DNA from: Acidimicrobiales bacterium
GTDB taxonomy: Bacteria > Actinomycetota > Acidimicrobiia > Acidimicrobiales > Ilumatobacteraceae
Reading direction: 5' to 3'
DNA length: 20,651 bases
Assembly (NCBI GenBank): GCA_030833305.1
Contig: JAURHL010000015.1
Span: forward strand, 1 to 20,651
Under the pieces are notes generated by a model. That model was not told the DNA's origin. It did no database searches and saw only the letters and a list, made by a program, of their open reading frames with translations. The translations under genes were made by a program, and so were the position numbers. Of this stretch, positions 1 to 6,804 are shown in pieces (positions within the stretch are counted from its first letter, which is position 1; the number at the start of each line of letters is the position of its first letter).

Positions 1-49
1 GGGGTGTTGGCGGGGCGATCCCCCGTACGGAGGCATTCGAATCCGAACG

Positions 50-1024
50 TCAGCGGGGGCTGAGCAACAGGTCCTCGATGCTCAGGGGCGATTTCCACGT
101 CTCGATCAATTGCTCGGCGGTTGTGGCGAGCAACTGACCGTCGTCTTTCCGGATGACCGCGATCCCGTAGCCGAGACCTTCGATCCATGACAACGCGTCG
201 AGCGGATCGACGCCAGAAACCCTCCGAACCATTTCGCAGCTGAACTCCATGATGATCGACGGTCGATCACGTCGAAGCGTTTCGAGACCCGAGCGCAAGA
301 CGGGGATCTCCGCACCCTCGACGTCGATCTTGATGAGGGTAGTTCGCTCGGGGGCGATGTCGTCAAGACGGCGCACGGGGACGACGGAGCCGAATCCCTT
401 TGTAAGTGCCTCGACGTCGCTCATCGACACGCCACCATTGGAGCCGATGTGAGTGGAGAAATAGGTCCACTCCCCGACATCGGCAAGCGCGGCTGGAATG
501 AGCGTGACGTTGCGTAATCCGTTTCTGTCGACGGTGAGCAAGAGGAGGCGACAGTTCTCCGAGTTCGGTTCGACGGCGACGACCCGACCTCGTTCACCCA
601 CGATTCGCGCCGCGTCGGCTACGTGGACTCCGATGTTGGCGCCCACATCCACGAACGTGTCACCCGATCGCAGGATCGAACGCAATGTTCGAGAAACATG
701 AGGTTCGTATCCGCTGGCCACCTGAGGCGAGACGGAACCTTCGGATGCGTCGGTGGCCAGGTGCAGACCGTCGACCTCGCACCACTCGATGTCGTCCGGA
801 CCGAATCGCGCCACGATGCGACTGGGCAGATCCTGCTGATCGGTGTTCATGATGAGTGCCCGAAACGGGTCACGTCCGCGCTCGAGGGCGTCGTGAGCGA
901 CCCGGTGGAGGATGTGGTTCTGCTCGGGCGTCACCGCGCCGAAGATCAGCGAGATCAGCGAAGAAACGTCGGCCGATTCCTTCTTCTTCCCTCCGAACAC
1001 CGACGAAACGATACTCGCCGACAT
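50..1024 (-). CDS. FkbM-family SAM-dependent methyltransferase
   Basis: This 324-residue protein probably O-methylates a sugar or other small hydroxyl acceptor in the cytoplasm. The Rossmann core is visible: SAM motif I FVDVGANIG at residues 124-132, an acidic VEPN at 151-154 that should contact the ribose, and the FkbM signature IKIDVEGAE at 231-239. About 120 residues precede the core, longer than a minimal FkbM domain, and have no recognised domain. The reading frame stays open upstream through the tRNA gene, so I placed the start at the ATG at 1024, beyond the tRNA and its terminator. No Shine-Dalgarno precedes it. A GTG eight codons in (position 1000) follows a TATCGT box by seven bases and could be a leaderless start instead. 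Sampled GC (55-65%) is slightly below the backbone. The acceptor is unknown; glycan modification is an inference from the family. Confidence 0.85.
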   Translation of the reverse strand: MSASIVSSVFGGKKKESADVSSLISLIFGAVTPEQNHILHRVAHDALERGRDPFRALIMNTDQQDLPSRIVARFGPDDIEWCEVDGLHLATDASEGSVSPQVASGYEPHVSRTLRSILRSGDTFVDVGANIGVHVADAARIVGERGRVVAVEPNSENCRLLLLTVDRNGLRNVTLIPAALADVGEWTYFSTHIGSNGGVSMSDVEALTKGFGSVVPVRRLDDIAPERTTLIKIDVEGAEIPVLRSGLETLRRDRPSIIMEFSCEMVRRVSGVDPLDALSWIEGLGYGIAVIRKDDGQLLATTAEQLIETWKSPLSIEDLLLSPR

Positions 1025-1035
1025 CCAATCGGCCG

Positions 1036-1071
1036 CCAAAACAAAAAACGACCCGGCCGAAGCCGGGTCGT
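1036..1071 (-). terminator. Rho-independent terminator of tRNA-Val
   Basis: On the minus strand a perfect 10-bp stem (ACGACCCGGC with GCCGGGTCGT) is closed by a UUCG tetraloop on a C-G pair. It is followed by a T-rich tract, TTTTTGTTTT. The stem begins three bases after the encoded CCA of the tRNA, so it ends the tRNA transcript. It lies only about 12 bases before the assigned FkbM start codon. Confidence 0.92.
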
Positions 1072-1073
1072 AC

Positions 1074-1150
1074 TGGTGGGCGATACCGGGCTCGAACCGA
1101 TGACCTCCACGGTGTGAACGTGGCGCTCTAGCCGACTGAGCTAATCGCCC
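1074..1150 (-). tRNA. tRNA-Val(CAC)
   Basis: The minus strand folds as a complete cloverleaf of 74 nt plus an encoded CCA (1074-1076). The acceptor stem pairs GGGCGAT with ATCGCCC and the discriminator is A. The anticodon stem CCACG/CGTGG encloses loop TTCACAC, giving anticodon CAC, which reads the valine codon GUG. The T loop is TTCGAGC. It lies 39 bp downstream of the J-domain gene on the same strand and is followed at once by a strong intrinsic terminator. No duplicated tRNA 3' end, as expected of an integrated element, was seen in the window. Confidence 0.97.
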
Positions 1151-1162
1151 CAGCAGTCCGAC

Positions 1163-1168
1163 ACGATA
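1163..1168 (-). promoter_or_regulatory. Possible -10 box for tRNA-Val
   Basis: TATCGT on the minus strand lies about 12 bases before the mature tRNA 5' end, which would put the transcript start a few bases upstream of the tRNA. No convincing -35 is visible. Read-through from the J-domain gene could also supply transcription. Confidence 0.35.
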
Positions 1169-1189
1169 CCAGCAAGCGGCCGTCACGAC

Positions 1190-1822
1190 TCATGGCACCA
1201 CAGTGGACGGCACCACCCGCACGCAGGCGACTCCCATCCCCTGCCGATCCCGATAGCCCATGAGGTCGTAGGGACACGTCGCGTCGAACGGGATCACCTG
1301 CTCCACTACTCCGTCGTACGGACCGCCACAGTCCGCCTCGTCGACCTCCAACCGAACCGCGTCGATCGAGACACACGACCCCACGCGGATCACATTGTCG
1401 ATCGGCGTCGGTTCGGCCGGGTCGGTCAACGCGCCGATACCGAGAATGGCCACCGTGGCCACACCAATCAGGATCAGGATGAACCGCCACGGGAACCGCG
1501 GCGGATTCTGGTAGCGCGCGAACGGATCCCGTCGCGGCTGAACCGTCGGCACACCGTGGGTGCTCCCCGAGGTCGCATCGCGTCGCGCAGGGTCCGTGCC
1601 CCCGCCGAGATCGGCGTCGTAGCGAGCACGCGCCACCGGGTCCGACAACACGCGCCACGCCTCGTTGACGGCCGCCATCTCGTCGTCGGATCCCGCCGAC
1701 CCCCGCGCTGCGCGTGCATCGGGGTGATGTCGACGGGCGGCCTCGCGATACGCGGCTCGAATCTGTTCGGCGGTGGCATCGGGTGCCACGCCGAGTCGTC
1801 GATAGTGAGCTCCGATGATCAT
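1190..1822 (-). CDS. Membrane-anchored J-domain protein with external four-Cys domain
   Basis: The protein has 210 residues. Residues 6-71 form a J-domain with helix II, the essential HPD tripeptide at 33-35 and a closing ARARYD helix, so it should stimulate the ATPase of an Hsp70 (DnaK). The glycine-rich and zinc-finger regions of true DnaJ are absent. A polar linker (72-110) leads to one transmembrane helix at about 113-132. The C-terminal domain (about 140-210) has cysteines 150, 165, 183 and 200, which would lie outside the membrane and could form two disulfides. I recognise no named domain there; it loosely resembles small actinobacterial membrane-tethered Cys domains. The start is the ATG directly before the J-domain; a 22-codon upstream extension would run into the dehydrogenase gene. 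It lies 22 bp after that gene and is probably cotranscribed. Confidence 0.8.
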   Translation of the reverse strand: MIIGAHYRRLGVAPDATAEQIRAAYREAARRHHPDARAARGSAGSDDEMAAVNEAWRVLSDPVARARYDADLGGGTDPARRDATSGSTHGVPTVQPRRDPFARYQNPPRFPWRFILILIGVATVAILGIGALTDPAEPTPIDNVIRVGSCVSIDAVRLEVDEADCGGPYDGVVEQVIPFDATCPYDLMGYRDRQGMGVACVRVVPSTVVP

Positions 1823-1844
1823 GGGTTCATCCCGAATCGATCTC

Positions 1845-2768
1845 TCAGTAGCCCAGCTCGGTGAACACGGGACCCACCAGGTCGTCACCGGTCGCCCATG
1901 CGCGCACGTTCACCATGATGCGCTCGCTCAACAAGGGAACCGCCATCTCCGGAGTGTTGCCCACGTGCGGAGTGATGATGCAGTTGGGCAACGACCACAA
2001 CGGATGACCGGCCGGCAACGGTTCGGGGTCGGTCACGTCGAGACCCGCGCCACCGATGACGTCGTTCTGCAGGGCCCACACCAGATCATCGGTCACGACA
2101 TGGCGACCTCGCGCGACGTTCACCAGCCACGCGTGATCACCCATGATCTCCAACTCCGAACGGGAAATGATGCCCTCGGTCTCCGGCGTGAGCGCCAACG
2201 CCAACACCACCAGGTCGGCGTCCGGCAACGCATCCAGATACCGATCGCTTTGCAACACCTCGTCCACACCGACCATCTCGGTGACCCGGTTGCGCACCAC
2301 GGTGATGCGGCAGTCGAAGGGTCGCAACAATCCGATCAGCGACTCGGTGATGCCACCACCACCCAGAATGGTGACGCGGCTGCCGAGCAAGTTGTGTCCC
2401 CTCGGTTTCGACCACTCCGTCGCTCGGGTGTACGTACCAAAACCACGCAGGCCCGCCAGAGCCAAGGTGAGCGCCATCTCGGCCACCGGTTCGGCGTACA
2501 CACCTTTGCCGCAGGTCCACAATCGCGATTCGTCGATCAGGTGCACGAAGTTCTCGATGCCGGCGAACGGCAGTTGCACCCACCGGATGTGAGTGGCGTC
2601 TTGCAGGACCACCGCCAAGCCATCGGGATCACGCGCGGCACCCCACACCAACGCCTCGGCCTCCGCCACGGGGACGACCTCACCGCCACCCTCGACCACC
2701 GCATCCACCATCCATGACGGAGCCGACGACGGTCCGACGGCGACTCGGGGCGGGGTGGTACTTGGCAT
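1845..2768 (-). CDS. D-isomer-specific 2-hydroxyacid dehydrogenase
   Basis: This 307-residue cytosolic enzyme should catalyse NAD(P)H-linked interconversion of a 2-oxoacid and a D-2-hydroxyacid. The catalytic triad is visible: Arg220 in NVARG, Glu249 in TDPEP and His268 in TPHVG. The dinucleotide loop is LGGGGIT (135-141), a variant of the usual GxGxxG. The N-terminal substrate domain is short, giving a total near the small GhrA-like branch rather than the 400-residue SerA type. The ATG at 2768 lies in a 40-bp divergent gap to the sulfatase, and its start triplet overlaps an alternative in-frame sulfatase ATG. A TATATT sequence (2780-2785, minus strand) is a candidate -10. The substrate cannot be read from the sequence; glyoxylate or hydroxypyruvate are common in the family. 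Confidence 0.88.
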   Translation of the reverse strand: MPSTTPPRVAVGPSSAPSWMVDAVVEGGGEVVPVAEAEALVWGAARDPDGLAVVLQDATHIRWVQLPFAGIENFVHLIDESRLWTCGKGVYAEPVAEMALTLALAGLRGFGTYTRATEWSKPRGHNLLGSRVTILGGGGITESLIGLLRPFDCRITVVRNRVTEMVGVDEVLQSDRYLDALPDADLVVLALALTPETEGIISRSELEIMGDHAWLVNVARGRHVVTDDLVWALQNDVIGGAGLDVTDPEPLPAGHPLWSLPNCIITPHVGNTPEMAVPLLSERIMVNVRAWATGDDLVGPVFTELGY

Positions 2769-2773
2769 GACAG

Positions 2774-2802
2774 TTACCGAATATAGAGCACTCGCTTATG
2801 CT
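2774..2802 (+). promoter_or_regulatory. Leaderless promoter of the sulfatase gene
   Basis: TTACCG (2774-2779), a 17-bp spacer and TATGCT (2797-2802) form a sigma70-like promoter. The expected transcript start, seven bases after the -10, coincides with the A of the ATG at 2809, and no Shine-Dalgarno is present. An interrupted dyad GAGCA-N8-TGCTC (2786-2803) overlaps the -10 and could be an operator. Confidence 0.55.
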
Positions 2803-2808
2803 CGTTGC

Positions 2809-5049
2809 ATGCCCGAATCGGAGAAGCGACCCGTCGTTCCGCACGTCGTGAGTTACCCGCAACCCCCGGCGTCGGCCCCGAACATCGTCGTCATTCTCCT
2901 CGACGATGTCGGCTTCGGACAGTTGGGCTGCTTCGGTTCACCCATCCGAACACCGAACATCGATCGACTCGCCCACGGCGGACTTCGGTTCAATCGTTAC
3001 CACGTGACGTCGATCTGCTCGTCCACTCGCGCCGCGTTGCTGACGGGTCGCAATCATCATGCGGTCGGCGTGGGGGCCACCCAGGAGACGTCGTTCGCCC
3101 TGCCCGGCTACAACGGGCGTATCCCGCGTAGCGCGGCCACGCTGGCACGCATCCTGCGCGACAACGGGTACAACACGATGGCGGTCGGCAAGTGGCACCT
3201 CACGCCACAAGCCGAGTACTCGGCCGCCGGCCCGTTCGAGCGCTGGCCACTCGGAATGGGATTCGAGCGCTACTACGGGTTCCTCGGTGCGGAGACCAAT
3301 CACTGGCATCCCGAGTTGGTGCGAGACAACACGCCCATCGCGACCCCCGACACTCCGGGCTATCACCTCACCGAGGATCTCGCCCAGCAGGCCGTCGACA
3401 TGCTGCGCTCGCAACACGCCGCCTCGCCCGACAAGCCGTTCCTCTTGTGGTTCGCCACCGGCGCCGCGCACGCACCCCACCACGTCACCCGCGAGTGGTT
3501 CGAACCGTACGCGGGAGCGTTCGATCAAGGTTGGGAAGCGCTTCGCGAGGGCATCTATCGGCGTCAACTGGCCGAGGGCGTCATTCCGCCCGACACCGCA
3601 TTGACCCCGCGTCCATCATGGGTCCCCGCCTGGGATTCGCTCTCGGCCGACGAGCGGCGCCTGTACGCGCGGTACATGGAGGTCTTCGCCGGATTCGTCA
3701 CCCACACCGACGCCCAGATCGGGCGCATCCTCGATCATCTCGAGACGTCCGGCCAGGCCGACAACACCATCGTGCTGCTGATGAGCGACAACGGCACCAG
3801 CAGCGAAGGTGGCCCCAGCGGAACGCTGAACGAGGCGGCGTCGTGGCTCGGTGATCACGCCACCGTCGAGGAAGCCCTCGCGCACATCGACGAGATTGGC
3901 GGCCCGAATCACACCAATCACTACCCCTGGGGTTGGGCTTGGGCGGGCAACAGTCCGTTCCAGCTGTGGAAGCGTTACTCGTGGTTGGGTGGCGTGCGCG
4001 CGCCCTTGATCGTTCGTTGGCCCGCGGGTATCACCGACGGTGGAGCGATCCGTACCCAGTTCACCCACGCCATCGACATCGCCCCCACCCTGTTGGGCGC
4101 GATCGGATTGTCGATGCCCACCGAGGTCGATGGTGTGGCGCAACAACGCGTCGACGGCGTGGATGCCCACCGCGTGTTCACCGACCCGAACGCCGCCGAG
4201 CATCGCCACACTCAGTACTTCGAGATGCACGGCTCGCGTTCCATCTATCACGAGGGTTGGAAAGCCACCAGCAACTTCGTCTCGCCGTTGTTCAACGAAC
4301 GAGCCCACATCGGGGGCAGTCACTCCTACGACACCGACGTGTGGCAGTTGTTCGACCTGAATCGGGACTTCTCGGAATCCACCGACCTCGCGGCCGACCA
4401 CTCCGAACTTCTCGCGCGCATGGAGCAACTCTGGATCGACCAGGCGACCGCCAACGATGTGTTCCCGCTGTTCGACCCGGCGGCGAACTATCCGGCGCAT
4501 CCCCACGAGTACCCGTTGCCACGCCGAATGTCGTACGCGCCGTCATCGCAACCCATCGCCGCGGGCCGAGTGCCGTCCATGTTCGGTGGATTCGTCATCG
4601 AAGCGAACATCGGCTGTCACGGCCTCGAGTCCGGTGCGTTGGTGGGTCTCGGCGACCATCAAGGAGGCTGGATTCTCCATCTCGTCGACGGTGAGCCTCG
4701 TTTCGACGTGGTGTACGGACATCAGCGGGCCCATCTGGCGGCCGGAACGGCGGTTGGCGCCGGGGAACACACGCTCGAGGTCACGATGTCGGCCGGTGAT
4801 CTGACCTTGAACGTCGATGGCACCGCAGTGGCGACCGGTCGATTCGGCGGGCTGTTCATGTTCCCCGGCGTCACCACCGCCGCCGGCGGCATGTGGGTGG
4901 GACGACACGAAGGCTTGCCCGTGGTGGATTCATGCTCCTCGCCGGCGGTCTTCACCGGCGAACTTCATCACGTCACCGTGACGTCCGGTTCGCCCAAGTC
5001 CGGTCCGACATTGGCCACCACCATGCGCATCGCCGAAGGCTCGGACTGA
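2809..5049 (+). CDS. Type I sulfatase, AtsD-like arylsulfatase
   Basis: The protein has 746 residues and belongs to the alkaline-phosphatase superfamily; it should hydrolyse a sulfate ester. The metal-binding pair Asp32-Asp33 sits in LLDDVGFG. The formylglycine motif is CSSTRAALLTGR, with Cys70 as the residue to be oxidised and Arg74 stabilising it. Lys128 and His130 (VGKWH), His221, Asp327-Asn328 (SDNG) and Lys388 complete the site. The third motif position is Ser rather than the usual Pro. Residues about 590-746 look like a beta-sandwich accessory domain. Size and layout resemble mycobacterial AtsA/AtsD. No signal peptide is visible, so the enzyme is probably cytosolic and needs a formylglycine-generating enzyme encoded elsewhere. 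The start is the ATG at 2809 because it fits the leaderless promoter; an in-frame ATG at 2767 would overlap the promoter and the divergent start codon. The substrate is unknown. Confidence 0.9.
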   Translation: MPESEKRPVVPHVVSYPQPPASAPNIVVILLDDVGFGQLGCFGSPIRTPNIDRLAHGGLRFNRYHVTSICSSTRAALLTGRNHHAVGVGATQETSFALPGYNGRIPRSAATLARILRDNGYNTMAVGKWHLTPQAEYSAAGPFERWPLGMGFERYYGFLGAETNHWHPELVRDNTPIATPDTPGYHLTEDLAQQAVDMLRSQHAASPDKPFLLWFATGAAHAPHHVTREWFEPYAGAFDQGWEALREGIYRRQLAEGVIPPDTALTPRPSWVPAWDSLSADERRLYARYMEVFAGFVTHTDAQIGRILDHLETSGQADNTIVLLMSDNGTSSEGGPSGTLNEAASWLGDHATVEEALAHIDEIGGPNHTNHYPWGWAWAGNSPFQLWKRYSWLGGVRAPLIVRWPAGITDGGAIRTQFTHAIDIAPTLLGAIGLSMPTEVDGVAQQRVDGVDAHRVFTDPNAAEHRHTQYFEMHGSRSIYHEGWKATSNFVSPLFNERAHIGGSHSYDTDVWQLFDLNRDFSESTDLAADHSELLARMEQLWIDQATANDVFPLFDPAANYPAHPHEYPLPRRMSYAPSSQPIAAGRVPSMFGGFVIEANIGCHGLESGALVGLGDHQGGWILHLVDGEPRFDVVYGHQRAHLAAGTAVGAGEHTLEVTMSAGDLTLNVDGTAVATGRFGGLFMFPGVTTAAGGMWVGRHEGLPVVDSCSSPAVFTGELHHVTVTSGSPKSGPTLATTMRIAEGSD

Positions 5050-5076
5050 ACAACCGTCGCACTTCCGCTCGACGAG

Positions 5077-5105
5077 TCGACCACGGGACTCCCGCGGTTT
5101 ATGTT
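5077..5105 (+). promoter_or_regulatory. Leaderless promoter of the small membrane-protein gene
   Basis: TCGACC (5077-5082), a 17-bp spacer and TATGTT (5100-5105) precede the GTG at 5112 by six bases. This is the same geometry as at the sulfatase gene. A GGAAAG purine run directly abuts the GTG and is too close to act as a normal ribosome-binding site. Confidence 0.5.
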
Positions 5106-5111
5106 GGAAAG

Positions 5112-5405
5112 GTGAATGGTCGCGCCCGCAACGCAGCACGAAAGCTACTCACCGGCCTGTTCGTGATCATCGCCTTGGCGACGGCGTTCATCATCTGGTT
5201 GGGCTACGTGGCGGTCTGGTACCAGTGGCAAGGCGTGCTCGGCGGCCTCATCGGACTGTTCACCAGCCCCGGCTTCGTCATCTTCCCCTTCATCTACTGG
5301 GTGGTCGAGGACACGTTCCCGGTGCGCTACTTCATCATGTGGGGAATCAGCATCGTGTTCTGGGGCCTCGCAGGGGCGACTTTCAAGGACGACGAACGTC
5401 GCTGA
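5112..5405 (+). CDS. Small three-helix membrane protein of unknown function
   Basis: This 97-residue protein has a basic N-terminus (RARNAARK) and about three hydrophobic segments, at roughly 13-37, 41-66 and 72-90. It ends in the charged tail KDDERR. I recognise no family or catalytic motif. The GTG at 5112 was chosen because it gives the basic leader directly before the first helix and fits a TATGTT box six bases upstream; the frame is open further upstream but only inside the sulfatase gene. It starts 62 bp after the sulfatase stop on the same strand. Its stop codon is one base from the stop of the convergent amine oxidase gene. Positive-inside reasoning suggests a cytoplasmic N-terminus. 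Confidence 0.68.
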   Translation: MNGRARNAARKLLTGLFVIIALATAFIIWLGYVAVWYQWQGVLGGLIGLFTSPGFVIFPFIYWVVEDTFPVRYFIMWGISIVFWGLAGATFKDDERR

Positions 5406-5406
5406 C

Positions 5407-6756
5407 TCACGACGTGATGCGATCGGCGACGGCACGACCGGATTCGATGGCGCCCTCCATGTAGCCCGTGCACGTGGCCACGTGCTCGCCGGCCAAGTGC
5501 ACTCGTCCCCACGACTCGCGCAACACCTGCCAGTACTTGGTCACTTGTCCGGGTTCGTACACCGCGTACGCGCCTCCGTAGTTCGGGTGCGCCGACCACG
5601 AACGCGAGAACGCGCCGATGGACGTCGACGAGAGTGAGTGAACCCGCCGCATGTCCTCGGTGATGATGGCGACGCGTTCCTCTTCGCTCAGACCCGCCAA
5701 CCGCTCACCACCCTCTCCCCCGCAATAGGCCATGAGAATTCCCGGATCGCCGGCCTGATCGACGGTGGTCTCGTAGATGCGTTGCGACACCGAATCGGTG
5801 GTGCCGTATCCACTCACCCACTCGCGTCGCTCGAACTGCACGGCGGTCTTGGTGATGGACCCGTAACCCAGGGACGAGATCGCCTCCGCGAGCAACGGTG
5901 GCAACGGGTTCCGGAACTCCACATCGCGCAACGGCACCAAGGAACACGCCAACACCACGTGATCAGCCGCGATGCGCACCTCACCGTCCGACGACCGCAC
6001 GAGCGCGGTGATGCCAACGGAGTCTTGTTCGACCGCCACCAGTCGCTGACCGAACGAGATTGAGAGACGGCCCGAGGGGCGGCTGCTCAATTCTCGGGCC
6101 AAGCCCTCGGCGATCTGCCCGGTTCCGCCGGCGACACGGTTGGCGGTCACCGTGATGCCCTGACGACGCGCCTCCTCGCGCTCGTGGGCTCGTTGTTGAG
6201 CCACGAACAGACACGACACCTGTCGCGGTTCGGCGGCGAACTCACCCTGCGCGTTGCGCGCGGCCAACAAACGACCGGCGGGACCGAGATCGGATTCGGA
6301 GATGACGTCGGCCAACGAACGCGAATCCAGAAAAGTGGCGTCGGGATGACGGTCCGGACGCGACGGGTCGGTCAACGACGTCGCCGGAACATCGGTCGCC
6401 TCCTCGTAACGCTCGACCGCGTCGAACAAGCCCGCTTCGAGTCGATCCAGGTCGCGTCCGCTCACCTGACGACCATCCCAGAACATCCAACGACGAATCG
6501 TGGTCCACGGCGCCGGATCACCCTCATCGACCACTCCGTAGCGCGCCATCAACTCGCGATAGCGCCAATGGATGCTGTCCACCCACTCGGCTCCGCTGTC
6601 GGCGATCTGTCCATTCCGGAAGCGATCGCGAACTGTACGGGTACGACCACCGAGTCGATGTCCGGCCTCGATCAACGTCACGTCGACACCCGCGTTCAGC
6701 AACGCCTCGGCCGCGCTCAATCCGGCCAACCCGGCCCCGACGACGAGAACTCTCAT
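5407..6756 (-). CDS. Flavin amine oxidase (putrescine/monoamine oxidase family)
   Basis: This 449-residue FAD enzyme should oxidise a primary amine to an imine/aldehyde with release of H2O2. The N-terminal Rossmann fold shows GAGLAG (7-12), Glu30 for the adenosine ribose and GGRT (36-39). Lys303 in YGSITKTAV matches the conserved active-site lysine of monoamine oxidases. The C-terminal FAD motif AGEHVATCTGYMEGAIESG spans 422-440. At the place where mitochondrial MAO has its flavin-linking Cys, this protein has GGAYAVY, so FAD is probably non-covalent, as in actinobacterial putrescine oxidases. It is the last gene of the polyamine transporter operon, 48 bp after the permease, which supports a polyamine such as putrescine as substrate. 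Its start lies in a 14-bp tandem repeat, and no Shine-Dalgarno is visible. Confidence 0.86.
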   Translation of the reverse strand: MRVLVVGAGLAGLSAAEALLNAGVDVTLIEAGHRLGGRTRTVRDRFRNGQIADSGAEWVDSIHWRYRELMARYGVVDEGDPAPWTTIRRWMFWDGRQVSGRDLDRLEAGLFDAVERYEEATDVPATSLTDPSRPDRHPDATFLDSRSLADVISESDLGPAGRLLAARNAQGEFAAEPRQVSCLFVAQQRAHEREEARRQGITVTANRVAGGTGQIAEGLARELSSRPSGRLSISFGQRLVAVEQDSVGITALVRSSDGEVRIAADHVVLACSLVPLRDVEFRNPLPPLLAEAISSLGYGSITKTAVQFERREWVSGYGTTDSVSQRIYETTVDQAGDPGILMAYCGGEGGERLAGLSEEERVAIITEDMRRVHSLSSTSIGAFSRSWSAHPNYGGAYAVYEPGQVTKYWQVLRESWGRVHLAGEHVATCTGYMEGAIESGRAVADRITS

Positions 6757-6782
6757 GACACGGGATTCATGACACAGGATTC
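6755..6782. repeat. 14-bp tandem repeat at the amine oxidase start
   Basis: Two adjacent copies, ATGACACGGGATTC and ATGACACAGGATTC, differ at one base. On the minus strand each copy contributes a GTGTCATG end. The inner copy supplies the amine oxidase ATG (6756). The outer copy supplies an upstream ATG that opens a five-codon ORF (MNPVS) whose TGA overlaps the amine oxidase ATG. Confidence 0.9.
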
Positions 6783-6804
6783 ATCGGGAGAACGACCGCG
6801 ACGC

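Noticed and set aside
1..49. GGGG-CGAT-CCCC style hairpin downstream of the methyltransferase gene
   Set aside because: The stem is short, has no T-tract and is at the window edge, so I do not call it a terminator.
1074..1150. tRNA-Val as an integration site for a mobile element
   Set aside because: No integrase gene and no direct repeat of the tRNA 3' end were found in the window.
1025..1186. N-terminal extension of the methyltransferase frame through the tRNA gene
   Set aside because: The extra 54 codons are the tRNA-Val and its terminator read as codons and show no protein-like features.
1815..2717. A 300-codon plus-strand ORF opposite the dehydrogenase
   Set aside because: It is a His/Gln/Arg-rich shadow with no motif; the minus frame has an intact catalytic triad.
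2593..2808. Upstream in-frame starts for the sulfatase, including the ATG at 2767
   Set aside because: They overlap the divergent dehydrogenase gene and the promoter; the added residues precede the usual N-terminus of the family.
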